Assembly: GCF_001625305.1 (NCBI RefSeq)
Contig: NW_017804398.1
Location: 1,405,849 to 1,469,848, forward strand
From: Branchiostoma belcheri
Taxonomy: Eukaryota > Chordata > Leptocardii > Amphioxiformes > Branchiostomatidae
DNA length: 64,000 bases
Direction of reading: 5' to 3'
Under the pieces are notes generated by a model. That model saw only the letters and a program-made list of their open reading frames with translations. It made no database searches and was not told where the DNA came from. The position numbers and the translations under genes are program-made. Shown here one piece after another: positions 24,013 to 36,500 of the stretch; position 1 is the stretch's first letter; the number at the start of each line of letters is the position of its first letter.

Positions 24013-25026
24013 ATGTTCCATCCATCACGAGGAGGGAATCGGGGTGGGGCTGACCAGTTCACTTGGGATGAGGTCAAGACAGACAAGCACAGAGAGAACT
24101 ACCTGGGCCATTCTGTCATGGCACCAGTCGGTCGCTGGCAGAAAGGCAAGGACCTGACGTGGTATGCCAAGGACAAGAAGGCCAGTGGAGCAGCAGGTAA
24201 ATCTGAATTAGAGGCCATTAAAAGGGCTGAAGAGGAAGCCATGATGGCTGCTCTTGGCCACAAGGTAGTCAAAAAACCCTCGGCTGGGCTCACAAAGGAA
24301 GAAATGTCTGAAGTCTTCAAGAGAGGTCAATCAGAGAGGAACCCAACAGACATCGAGAGAGAAAAGGGCCTTGGTTTTGGAGCCTCTCGGGCTGCCATGT
24401 CCATGGCAACACTGGAGGACAGGGATGCTGAGAAGCGTGGCATGATGCTGTTCACTCACAAACGGACAGACCCTAGTGATACCGGGACTGCAACAAACAA
24501 GGAAGAGGAAAGCCCAAAGAAGAAGAAGAAGATGAAAAAGAAGTCCAAGAAGAAGAGAAAGAAAAAGAAAGAGAAGAAGAAAAGACATGACTCATCCTCA
24601 GAATCATCATCTGAATCGGAATCAGAGGCCAGGTGGAAAGGAAGAGGAGAGGGAAAAAGACAGAGGCATGACAGCTCGACAGATGAGGAAGATCAACACT
24701 CAAGCAGACATGCAGATAAGAGAAGGGACCAAGGAAGAGAAGATGGGGTAAAAAGGAAGCATTATGATAACACTGAATCAAGGAGGGCACACCATTCGGA
24801 CAGTCACAGAAGAGCAAGGGAAGAAATGGACCGCAGAGAGGGCAAGAAGGACAGGGACTCAACAAGGGGACAAGGAGACTACAGGACAAAGTCCCAAGAA
24901 GATGACAAGAGTAAGAGAAGACGTCATGATACTGATAGTGAGGATGAGCATGAGAGGGGCAAGAGTGACAGAAATAGGTCCAGGCACAGGGACAAAGATG
25001 ACAGAAGACGGAGAGACAGGTCTTAA
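24013..25026 (+). CDS. MMTAG2: Multiple myeloma tumor-associated protein 2 homologue, 337 aa
   Basis: Nuclear/nucleolar basic protein (C1orf35 in human); molecular role poorly known, RNA-related by composition. The N-terminal domain is diagnostic: [20 protein letters not shown], then [20 protein letters not shown] and LTWYAKDKK, followed by a helix with ALGHK and the GLTKEE segment. Residues about 165-195 are a Lys-rich run, then a Ser/Glu acidic patch, and the C-terminal third is Arg/Asp/Ser-rich, ending RRRRDRS. The start is the first ATG of the frame, matching the family N-terminus MFxxSRGG. There are no introns, whereas I recall the vertebrate gene being split. A possible acceptor (CTCTTGCAG, ending near 23946) would allow a spliced 5' UTR. 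AATAAA at 25419-25424 is the likely poly(A) signal. Confidence 0.92.
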   Translation: MFHPSRGGNRGGADQFTWDEVKTDKHRENYLGHSVMAPVGRWQKGKDLTWYAKDKKASGAAGKSELEAIKRAEEEAMMAALGHKVVKKPSAGLTKEEMSEVFKRGQSERNPTDIEREKGLGFGASRAAMSMATLEDRDAEKRGMMLFTHKRTDPSDTGTATNKEEESPKKKKKMKKKSKKKRKKKKEKKKRHDSSSESSSESESEARWKGRGEGKRQRHDSSTDEEDQHSSRHADKRRDQGREDGVKRKHYDNTESRRAHHSDSHRRAREEMDRREGKKDRDSTRGQGDYRTKSQEDDKSKRRRHDTDSEDEHERGKSDRNRSRHRDKDDRRRRDRS

Positions 25027-25956
25027 ACTGAAAGGATCACAAACTTTTGTTTACCTTGGACATTTTTAATTTTAGGAGTGGTTTTATCCAGCAGACAGCT
25101 TGTCAATGGTGTACAATATACATGTATGTATGAAGTGAAAATGCACTTGAAGAAATTTGGAGGATCCTAAAGTATGCACAGGTTTGTGAGCCCAGTAGAG
25201 AGATGAAAACAGCTCCATAGGATGAATTTTGAAATGAAGTCAGTGCACTCTGTAGTATTACGTACAAAATGTAGTGTAGCCATTGTGTTAACAGTAGTGT
25301 TGTTCTGTAATCTTAGTCGTATATTGTCTAACCTGCTATATGCTTTACATCAGGAGTCTGGAAACATGGCTTCAGTTTTATTCTATGTGTGTATTGATAA
25401 CTGTCCATGCTTTTGCCTAATAAAGGTTGACAAGCAAGTGTTATTTGTCAGAATTTGTTTGTCTTGCTTTGATAATGGACATGTACCCAGTACATAAAAA
25501 ATTGTGTGTGTATTAGTATGTTACCATTTCCATATATGTGAAATTCATTAACTGATGTTGCATTTAAAACAGTCTCCATTTATAACCAGTCAATGTGTTT
25601 ATTCATAATCAGACTACAATGTACTACGTCTCATCCTTGATGCAGTGACCTTGGGTAGCCATTTTTGTGTCCTTGGGCAGCAGCATTTGTTTTTTGAGTC
25701 AGCCATGTATCAAGTGGCTTATTGGCCCTGCTGTATTCCCTTCACGCCCGGCAGCCTGATCCTCCCTGAAGGACAGTTAACACCGCTGACCTCCTGTAAA
25801 ATGCAAAGAGTCATAGAACATCGACCTCCGTGTACATCAGTCCAAAGCCAAATGCATTACATATATTAAGGTCCCGAGCTCGGAAAACATGATCAATTCA
25901 GGTCTTTGATGTTGCAAAATGACCTGCCAAATGTACCGTTTTATTACCTTATGGCA
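24797..25956. repeat. Repeated block 2, copy A (MMTAG2 3' end and downstream)
   Basis: Matches 25977-27546 nearly base for base apart from two insertions in the other copy. It ends exactly at the N gap. This is the intact context, contiguous with the MMTAG2 start. Confidence 0.9.
25419..25424 (+). terminator. MMTAG2: Poly(A) signal AATAAA, MMTAG2
   Basis: CCTAATAAAGG about 390 bases after the MMTAG2 stop, followed by TTGTTTGTCTTGC. The same signal recurs at 26949-26954 in the second copy of the block. Confidence 0.55.
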
Positions 25957-25976
25957 NNNNNNNNNNNNNNNNNNNN
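25957..25976. other. Assembly gap, 20 N
   Basis: Twenty undetermined bases; the sequence on the right restarts at a point already seen at 24797. Same artefact pattern as the gap at 10110-10129. Confidence 1.
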
Positions 25977-26206
25977 CGGACAGTCACAGAAGAGCAAGGG
26001 AAGAAATGGACCGCAGAGAGGGCAAGAAGGACAGGGACTCAACAAGGGGACAAGGAGACTACAGGACAAAGTCCCAAGAAGATGACAAGAGTAAGAGAAG
26101 ACGTCATGATACTGATAGTGAGGATGAGCATGAGAGGGGCAAGAGTGACAGAAATAGGTCCAGGCACAGGGACAGAGATGACAGAAGACGGAGAGACAGG
26201 TCTTAA
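25977..26206 (+). pseudogene. MMTAG2: Truncated second copy of MMTAG2 3' coding end
   Basis: Encodes only the last 76 residues of MMTAG2 (from [20 protein letters not shown]) with one change near the end (RDRDD for RDKDD) and the same stop codon. There is no start and no upstream part because the gap intervenes. Most likely it is the other allele rather than a real pseudogene. Confidence 0.85.
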
Positions 26207-26292
26207 ACTGAAAGGATCACAAACTTTTGTTTACCTTGGACATTTTTAATTTTAGGAGTGGTTTTATCCAGCAGACAGCTTGTCTATAATGT

Positions 26293-26625
26293 GCCAAAAA
26301 ACAGTTACTCAAGCAACTGGATATGATTTTGAAAACGTCAGACGTTTCAGCTAGTATCCACTAGCTTTCGTCAGTGACTGAGAGACCAGAGGGGAAAGCA
26401 GGTTTATATACACAACCTGTTGGTTGATATGCAATCAATCAGTTGATTTGCATATCAACCAACAGGTTGTGTATATAAACCTGCTTTCCCCTCTGGTCTC
26501 TCAGTCACTGACGAAAGCTAGTGGATACTAGCTGAAACGTCTGACGTTTTCAAAATCATATCCAGTTTACCTTGGACATTTTTGGCATATCGTATTACCT
26601 GGATGTCTAACCTTCATCGACGTAT
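26293..26625. mobile_element. 333-bp fold-back insertion with 14-bp flanking repeat
   Basis: CTTGTCTATAATGT occurs at 26279-26292 and again at 26626-26639, bounding DNA that is absent from copy A. The insert contains arms of 120 nt (26315-26434 and 26448-26567) that are essentially perfect inverse copies around a 13-nt loop. Single-copy flanks inside the insert lie at 26293-26314 and 26568-26625. A 14-bp duplication is longer than usual for cut-and-paste transposons and fits target-primed reverse transcription. No ORF is present. Confidence 0.75.
26508..26545 (+). ncRNA. Hammerhead-core-like motif in the fold-back arm
   Basis: CTGACGA (26508-26514), one A, a 7-bp stem AGCTAGT/ACTAGCT with a GGAT tetraloop, then GAAA (26534-26537). 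This matches the hammerhead ribozyme core CUGANGA-stem II-GAAA except for one bulged A; CGT/ACG could form a very short stem III. I could not find a convincing stem I. The inverse arm has the same motif on the minus strand. Penelope-like retroelements are known to carry minimal hammerheads; activity here is inference. Confidence 0.35.
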
Positions 26626-27546
26626 CTTGTCTATAATGTTGTACAATATACATGTATGTATGAAGTGAAAAGGCACTTGAAGAAATTTGGAGGATCCGAA
26701 AGTATGCACAGGTTTGTGAGCCCAGTAGAGAGATGAAAACAGCTCCATAGGATGATTTTTGAAATGAAGTCAGTGCACTTTGTAGTATTACGTACAAAAT
26801 GTAGTGTAGCCATTGTGTTAACAGTAGTGTTGTTCTGTAATCTTAGTCGTATATTGTCTAACCTGCTATATGCTTTACATCAGGAGTCTGGAAACATGGC
26901 TTCAGTTTTATTCTATGTGTGTATTGATAACTGTCCATGCTTTTGCCTAATAAAGGTTGACAAGCAAGTGTTATTTGTCAGAACTTGTTTGTCTTTCTTT
27001 GATAATGGACATGTACCCAGTACATAAAAAATTGTGTGTGTATTAGTATGTTACCATTTCCATATATATTTTATTTTATTCACATGGATTTTTGAGCATT
27101 GGATAGGAAGCACTTATTTCCATATATGTGAAATTCATTAACTGATGTTGCATTTAAAACAGTCTCCATTTATAACCAGTCAATGTGTTTATTCATAATC
27201 AGACTACAATGTACTACGTCTCATCCTTGATGCAGTGACCTTGGGTAGCCATTTTTGTGTCCTTGGGCAGCAGCATTTGTTTTTTGAGTCAGCCATGTAT
27301 CAAGTGGCTTATTGGCCCTGCTGTATTCCCTTCACGCCCGGCAGCCTGATCCTCCCTGAAGGACAGTTAACACCGCTGACCTCCTGTAAAATGCAAAGAG
27401 TCATAGAACATCGACCTCCATGTACATCAGTCCAAAGCCAAATGCATTACATATATTAAGGTCCCGAGCTCGGAAAACATGATCAATTCAGGTCTTTGAT
27501 GTTGCAAAATGACCTGCCAAATGTACCGTTTTATTACCTTATGGCA

Positions 27547-30500
27547 TTTGACGCTTAGTATCATTGTACCCCGGTAGATGCCATTCAGAGCTTTTTACAA
27601 AACAGTATTTCCATAGAATTGTATTTTCTGTGTATTACAAAGCTGTAATAACAAGGGTTCACTGATTATACAATATTTGCAGTTCTTAAATTTGTATACC
27701 AAATGTCACGTATGAAATTTCAGTAGTGAAACACATCAGAATTTCCTATTTGCTTATGCAAATCTTAAGAACATGCCCAAAATCAAGAAAATCCAATTGT
27801 GATTTCTTGAGTAATCCTCTTTCAAAATTCCTGGCCCTGCAGTTTCAAAGCAAGTTGCTAGGGGAACAAACCTATACCACTTCCTCCTCCCTGCCCCAAG
27901 AGCTACAGTTTATCTACAAAACTATAAAGGATTGTTACAGAGCCAAGAGCTATACTCTTCTGTTCCTGTACCCACATATATTAATCCAATGGTTATTTCT
28001 CATTGCATGTACCCATCCTATTGAAATGAAGATGCCCTTAATTGAGCTGGTATGTTTGAAAGTGTTCCGTAAATTTGCTATCGATTCTTGGAAAGCATTG
28101 TCCCGTGCTGAGCTGCTAAACTATAATCATCCCACACATGATCAGGTGGCATCGGGTGAGCCCACTGTGAGAATCAATAAGTGATATGTGCTGAGTGACT
28201 TGTGGATCCTCTGAGGCTCTGTTCTACACCACGGGGCATGAAGGGTTAATGTGTCTTTCATTAATGTGTAGAATTAATCAATGTTCTCCCGAGCAACACT
28301 TGGCTCCAAATTGGAGCAATTTCTGCCACCCACGCTGTAGAAGATTGAAATTTTCTCAATCTTCTGCCAGCAACAGCTGTGATAAGAACTTCTTCTATAT
28401 GAGTGGTGTATATTTCTGGAGCAAGACATGTCAGAATCCATGAATACAAGTGGTTTCATCCGGTACTTGTAACTCTATGAAGTTGCCACATAAGGAAACC
28501 TATTTTAAAAGCCTGGAAAGAGCTAATTTCTTGCCTAGCAGCCATAATGGTGGTGTGTCTTGAATAACATCTCAACTGTATCATTTGCAGTGGGCTGACT
28601 TCCCAGGAAGTTTCAACACTGGTGATTACATCCCTGTCTTGGAACAAAAGAAGTTTGTCAATAATGAAGAATGAACAATGGTCCCTAGGCCTGGGCGCTT
28701 GTTGATAATGATGAAATATTACTTATTTGATAGATGTTATCCAATAACGTATGGGGCATGTACAACAAACAGGGACACTAGGAAATGTGAACCAATAACA
28801 GTTTACTGTTTTAATTGATTTTCTGCCAGTTCTCTGTGACACTAGATGTATTAAAACATGGGGTCAGTCACTGCCCCAGATCTGTTACAAATATTCCCAT
28901 ACATTCTACTTCCTCGGGGATAAGTTTGAAGAAAGCTCCCTGTGTGCTTGTTTGACATTGTAGAGACTGCAGATCGATTAGAGTGGTACCAATTAAATTA
29001 CACAGTGGTGCAGGCTATTGCCTCTCATCACTGGTCTTATTCCCAGTGGAGGGGCTGTTACATTGGGTGTCCTTCAATCGTTAATAGCTGTTGTGCATTT
29101 TAGTCCACTCATGGCTAAAAAGTAGCATTTGAAAACCATCATACTTGATATTATTGTGTCAAGATCAATCTGTAGCTTCAAGAAAATTATTTGGAGAATA
29201 TGAAGAAATTTCTCAGAACTGCTCTTCCTCCATCAATTAACCACTGCAAGCTACATGTACCATATCTACCAATCTGTTTTGAAGGGTACACTGTAATTGA
29301 GATATGCATATGCATGTAACATCAACAGATTATTCAGTTACTTTTTAGATGTCACCAATTCCAGCCAATGCCAGAGTTGGAAGCTGGCTTTAATAATCTT
29401 GATTTATTAGTATGTCACTTGTACCTAGAACTTAACAGAATGTTAATTGTGTATATGCAAATGTAGTATCTACATGTATCTTTAAGAAAAGCATAAGGTC
29501 TCCTTTATTGGGCTCTGATTCAATCTGCAGGATCTGGTGGTAATATTAAATCAGGTTCTGTCCTTGGTGCTGAAGAGATGATCACATAAACCTTTGAGCA
29601 ATTTATTGCGAGTTGTACTGATTTGTGATGGGTCTGTGTTAAATCTATCATAGCAAGTGAAAGGAAGACAAATATTCCTATTTCCTAAACTGATTTTGTT
29701 TGCAATTAAGGCCACAAAACATCATAAAACTATCATAACTGATTTTTGACAGAAAGTGTGAATCGTAAGTTGCATGAATGTGTTGCTTAAATTGTGTAAA
29801 AGCTATTCAGAATGGATTAAGATCCTGAAAGGCAATGCATCCAATGACCTAGCCCATTCCATTGTTTGGGATCGCTTAACATTCTACATCTATTTCCCTC
29901 TCTAACTTCCATGATAAGATTGTGAAGAAGCATCTACATGCCAACCTTGTGCAACAAGACTACTTTTCATCCAGACAATTTCGCAGTGATTAGATTTTTC
30001 TACAGATAATGATGACAAAGTATGGGACCAGTATGATTGTCTTTCCAGTTCTACCAGAGCTTCAATGGCTTCTGGGGATCCTTTGAACTTACTGACATCT
30101 AATTTAGAATGTGGCACCATATAGACTATTTACATGAAAGAGATTGTACCTCAAGGACTGTCGGCTCGACCAGCCAATGTGGTTTATTGCTGCAGAGGGG
30201 TGTCATTGTATCTACAAAATGGTTGCAATGTCATGTTTTGCATTTTCTTCAGAAATATGCTCCCTTAGTTGTATGAAGTTGTATAATTGTGTTTGGTTTC
30301 TCCGACATAATGTGTGTTCCAACGCATGAATTAACATTCTAAACTGTATGTGTTATAATTACACTTCGACAGAGAGGCCTGATGAACATCCCACTGAATG
30401 AAACTAAGGGTGTTCTTGAGTACGACGGTATGTCTTCTCAAGACCAGCTGTAACACAGGCCATTAGGACACGATCAGCCTGTCCTGTCTGCTGCTATGTT

Positions 30501-33500
30501 TTGACCCTGTTCCCACCTGTGGTTCAGGGTTTTCGCACATAATTACCCCAGAGAAACAGCAACAGTTAAGCAATTAAATAGAATTCTGGGACACTTAAAC
30601 AGCAAACATGATATCTCCTTGCTGCTGCCTGCTGTAAAACGTAATGAAAAGTGCCATGAGTCAGTCCGGCAGGTTGTGTGGATTTTAATTCCGTCTGGGT
30701 GGGCGGAAGCGGATGGGCTCGGAGCGCTACAGCTGGTGTTCCTGCACATCAATGATTCCTGCAAATTGATATGAATCGGAAGAATAAATTAATAAGTCCC
30801 TGGTGGGAAATTGATCGTATAAATTCTCTGTTTCCTTCGGTCTTGTTGCATTTGTCTTGTCAGTGTGTAAGCTAACAGTGAGAATATTCGAATAGAAAAA
30901 ATAATCTAGCCCAAGTGAAAATCATAAGTTCAGCTATCAATCTCTGTAACATGCAAAAAAATTGTAAACACTACAGGATATTCATTCAACATACAATGTA
31001 GTCTTGTAGCTTTTACTAAGAGTTGTTAAAATGACAATTTGATCTGAAAAAATAGCAGTATTGGACATTTGAAATTCTTGAAGAGAAGATATTAATAAAT
31101 GTAAAAAGTGGCTTTGACCTTTGTAAAGATAACCAGTAATGTATTGTACATACATATATCATATTTCAAAATTTGAATATTGTTTATAAACATACTTTAT
31201 TCCATTAGTAATTGTACTAAAATATTTTAATTCTAATCATGATCCCTTAATTTGATTTCTTTATCTCTATTTGTAATGTCCAGCATTACCAATTTACATA
31301 CATGATGCTGTCTCATCCCCACCAGTCAAACAACTAGTGCACCATCCCCACAACCCCTACACCCCCAGCTGGTATATCAAATGGAACATCCCTTCAACAG
31401 ATTGTTTCAGCTTTTGGAAACATTCTGAGGAACAATTTGAATATTGGGCTGGTTTTGGCCGGTGCACTTATGTGACAGACATTATGGACAGATTGAATGC
31501 AGGCCAGTGTTGTCATCAGTCCTTACACACTTGCTGTGGATCCAAGTGGTGGTTGAACCCTCGCTGGACTAGTTCAAAGAGGCTTCCTTCAGATTGACTG
31601 TTTTCTGAAAGTTCATGCTTTTGAAGGAAAGATCTTAGACATCTAAGTCACCTTTGATGCTGATATGCTTTGGGGGCGGACTTCCTGTTGTTGAGTTTTT
31701 GATGTACATTTCCTGTGTGACATCTATGACATCAGGAGAGCAGATCTAAGGACATTTGAAATCCATTAGGACCATTGAAGCAGGCTACGGCTGCAGAGAT
31801 CTAGGGACCTTCGAAGGTAAGGATGTTCATGTATATGTATTGTTTCATTTTAGCTGTGAGAATGAAATTCTTATGCTAAATTGGAAGGTTTTGTGTGTTC
31901 TGTTCCTTTTTTTTTATTTAGAAAGTAATTCTAACTCCAAATAACATTTTTTTGGCTGTTTTATCATTTATCAAAGGTACTGTGTTATTGTTGTGAGGAA
32001 GGAGAACAGCTTGTTCTTGCATGAAGTGTACTGCCAGTCTATATCATAATCTGCCCGTCTAAAGATTACAGATTGTATTTCCGCCAGTAAAATCCTGGAC
32101 ACTTTTCAAGATGACACCAGTTTGTTAAAACTTGATAATGTGTGGCAGAATCATAAGAAAGAGTTGGGAGAGGATGAATTCTTAATTAGCTGTCACCACC
32201 AAAATCTCATCCATCAGTTTTGTCAAATTGAGGTTTTGCCCTAGTTTTTCCCCTCACTTACCTGTGAAATAATGCATGAAATTGTTTCTTCCAAGAAGAA
32301 TATGTTATATTAATGTTGTGTTGGCACTTTTTCCCTGGGAGAAAATGCTGTTGTTTCATTTCTTGATATTCCACCTATGTACATACCAGCCCAATTTACA
32401 GTTTCCCACTCAAGGTTTCTTGTCCGGAAAAACAGCATCCCAAAATATGTGTCCTCCCAATCTATCATTGACAGTCATTAACATTGACAAGCTTTGTTCC
32501 CTCATTTGAGTTGTGAAGGTCCAAAATGATTAGGAATATCGTCTTCACATGTCCTCAAGTAAGGCTAGTCCTTCACCTCAGCTCCTTTCCACTGATTAAA
32601 ACTGTGAAGAAAAGTCCTCTTATGTGTTACAGCTACATCCATCATATGGGTGCACTTAATTCAATGCATACCATTTCCCCCCAATACCAAAGACCCCTGT
32701 ACTCGTAGCCAATTCAAGCACGATTACTGGGTAAAATATGGAGATTACTTCTGGACATTTCGAGTGGCATCCATCACTCTTCTTCAGTGTCATTAGAATC
32801 AAATGGCAGAACTAGTCAACACTTATCATGTACAAGGGAAATGGCTGGACATGACAAAGATCCCTGTGATGTTTGTGACCATAGAATTCTTGTGATATCA
32901 TTAAGTTACTTACACATTAATGATTTTCCAGCTTTTAAGGCATAATTGAATGGATGTCTTGATTTCATTCCTTCATTTGTTTGGATTGTTGCCTGCTATC
33001 AGTTTTCATGCACTTTTGTTGGTCCCTACTGAACTGTGAATTGAATGCTTTGAAACATAAGACTCATAAAGCCACGAAGACAGAATTTCTGGCAAACTAA
33101 TTCTCAGTTGCTGATGGTAAATGAAAGAACTATACAACTTTGAAAGGAACCTGGGACATGTCAACCTTCCATTAGGAACTGGATTATTTCCTGCTGTTAT
33201 GAACATCTCAGGCAGCATTGTTAAATGTTCTCATAATCAGAAGCTACAAAAATCTATGGCAGACTAATCTAGATAGAGGATATGGCATTACATATTGGCA
33301 CGAGACTAATCAGGGTGAAAGGAAATTTTATGGATATTTCCTAACAAAATCTATGGGTATAGTTCATCCACTCTCATTTAACAAAAAATATAGTTCTAAT
33401 AGTCTATGTGCAGAAAGGCATATTGCACAGATTTGTTTTTGTTAATTACTATTGAGAAAGTGCCATGCTGCTGTTCTGAATTTAGTAATCTGTGGTGAAC

Positions 33501-36500
33501 ACTGAATGGGCCAGGATAATTGGATACAGTTTGATTCTGTATTCTGTGGCTGCATTGACCATCCACTACCCCAATGATGAACGTTGGATATTTCTGGTGC
33601 CATGTTTGTGTCCCATGTTCAGCATGGTATGGTGCATTGATTGCAGTATATGGCTTTTATTTCATGCAATAAATGTGATTTGTACCACTCTCCTAATGCT
33701 CTGCAACAGGCATCTAATACCCGGTTTGGGAGTATTGTGATATTTCTCCAAAATATGCAATTTCAGTGTGACAGCATAAACATGTGGTGCAGTATTTCCT
33801 CTGATGCATTTTAATAGTTTTACCAGCAGTAGCACATTCACAAACTAAATCTCACTGAAGTTGGCATGAGTGTACTAATGGTACCCAATCTTTTCCACGC
33901 TTATTGCTCTCTGTTATGGTTGTCAAGCTGATGTGAAAGCCATTCAGCACCAAGGATAACCCCCAAAGAAGGGATTGGTATGCATAGCATTGTGTGCTAT
34001 TGGCAGGCTTGTAAATTAGGTGCAGGTGCAGAAGAATTGCAAAGAAGGGGATTTAGATGACAATGTTGGTGGAAACTGTGGACCTCTAATCCTTTATGCT
34101 ATCATATAAAAATGTAACAGTATACATCACCTTTATTCCTTTTTGCTAATTTTCCCATACAATCCGATTATCGGTTCCAATTCTTTCCATTCTGAGCCTA
34201 GAATGCTCAGTAGATATTAGGAGAATGAACAAATGGAATAAAATGCTCCACTTTTCAATTGACAAGATACTGTCTGCATCAAACGGTAGGATGAAAAAAG
34301 AGGATAGCAACTCCAGACAGATCTGGTATTGTCTCTTCACGTCATTTTACCTGCCCTCTATTGCTGTTTTACTAAAAGCTAGAATCACTTTAGTGGTGAT
34401 TTCACAGAAGGTTGGATTCAGTGATCCTTGCCCCTGTATGACGTCAGACCGTGGAAGGAGACTGTAAAACAGGTGACAGATGGATTGCAGATTGCTTTGG
34501 TAAAGTTCAAATGACGTCTTTGCTGCTAATAAGGCCAATTACTGTAAATCCTCATACATCATGGATGGTGTTTTGTCATGCCGCCAGCCCTGCTGACGTC
34601 ATGGTGTAAAGTAGTAAGAGGAGATGGTTTGGGTGACATCTACATCCTGCTACTCAACATTATGCTTTTGAACAGCCCAATGTAGTTAGTAGGAAATCCT
34701 TTGTAATAAAAATCGGGGCCATTAATACTGAATGGATGCACAATGTAAAGCATTACAACATGTAACGTTTAAAGCCCCAATTAAGGGCTTTCAACAAAGT
34801 TGAAAAGTTCACCAACAAATTTTTCAGACATTTCTTTTGCAGAAGGTAGATTTCTTTTTGGCTGAGAGGAATTGTCTTGCTGCTGCTAAAATCCTTGTCC
34901 AGAATTTATAATAAAGAATGCAGTAGCATTATCTATTATAGAAAGACTGTGTATGAGTATGACTTACACATGAAACATTATGCTAGATGTACTAATTTGT
35001 GCAAATGGTAAGACTTGCTCCTGTCTTCATTGTTGCTGTGTCTCCAGTAGTCATTCTTTCCATGAAGTCAGTTGGCATGTGGTTTCCCTCTGCATGCAAA
35101 TTCAGTGGCTGTCATACAGTTCTGCAGTTCTTTATCATCCTGCTAGGAGGCATGAATAATCCCAGTTGAGTTTAGTACACCAGTAAAGCACTCCTTACAC
35201 GTTAAAGTTTGTCTTGTGCTAGTTTTGACTATCAGTAGCACAAGAGTTTGCATTAATAAGTTAAAAGACACGCCCAGATTTTCAGACATTCCAGCACAAA
35301 TACAGACTGTCTGATACTTAGTAGAATTGTTTATGCATACTAAGACTGCATCTAGAGTTCGTGGTGGGAGTCTCACTTGATAACTTGGCACTCTGTTCTG
35401 ACATTCCCCATGAAGAATTCCTCCCTTGTGTGACAGGAGAATGACTAGTACCACCTACAGTCAGGATACCAGTGAACATGATCTGATACCAGCATGGGTG
35501 TTCTTGGAAAGGATTATGTAGTGGCTTAGGAGAATGTTTTCAGTCTCCACTCCTAAAGTGCCCACTGTGCAGTGAGTTGGAGCAACACCTCATCAGGTCA
35601 AAAGGTTATGTCTGCAGAATCTGGTAGCCCACTGCAACTGCAACGACACCTCCATTTTTCACAGAGATGATGAAGATGAGTCAATGGGATCCTTAACAAT
35701 TATCATCACAATGTACACGTATTTTGTTGTTTATCTTGCACCATTTTCTCATTTATCTGTATTGCGAGACATACAGACTGACCTGGCTTGCATTATAAGT
35801 GTATAATTGAAGGACATTTAGTGCCTCATAAGCTGACCTTTACCCTAACACATACCACCCATAGCAGCATTTACTCCAAGTGAGATGTTATCACAACTCT
35901 GCTGTCAAGTATTCTGGTGAGATGCTCAGCTGCAGAATCAGCAACTGTGTATGTAGTCATTCTAAATGTGCAAGCTGTATAATTAACTTTTACGATGACT
36001 GTTTATGTCTTGCTTCTTCTACAGACATCTTCTGGCCTCTGCCCTGGTAGTGATCAATGTGGAAAAGAAAAGGAGAGTTATCACCAGGAAGAGTATTCAT
36101 ACATATAACCCAATCCCTTCAATTGATAAGTGTTCACATTGTCAGTACATGTACAACTGAAAGCTACATGTATATGTACAGTCATGCTAGAAAAAATAAT
36201 GACAAAAGCAAACAAACAGATTAACAAGTATTTAACCTTTTACAATAGATGAGTAAGCCATATAGGATATGCCCAGGACATGTCCTTTCCAACAAACAAA
36301 CGTGTTGTCCCGAGAACCAAACAGCCAAGCTACTTTGTTAGGAAAACTTTGACGTGAGCCCGGATCAGTTTAACCTTCTTTTAGAATTCCACATAAGGCT
36401 TGTTTTCATTGCTGGATAGACAGTAAAGAGATAAGAAACCTCAAAACTACCCTCTCTTCCGGAGATAAGGGGGAAGTCATTAAGCATAAAAGGCTGTCTG

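Larger units (their letters stand above)
25977..27546. repeat. Repeated block 2, copy B
   Basis: Second version of 24797-25956 continuing into unique sequence after 27546. It carries a 333-bp fold-back insertion (26293-26625) and a 60-bp insertion bounded by a 12-bp direct repeat (27056-27127). Confidence 0.9.

Noticed and set aside
27726..28184. 152-codon plus-strand open frame
   Set aside because: No ATG start and no domain; a run of this length has a fair chance of occurring once in the A/T-rich DNA of this window.
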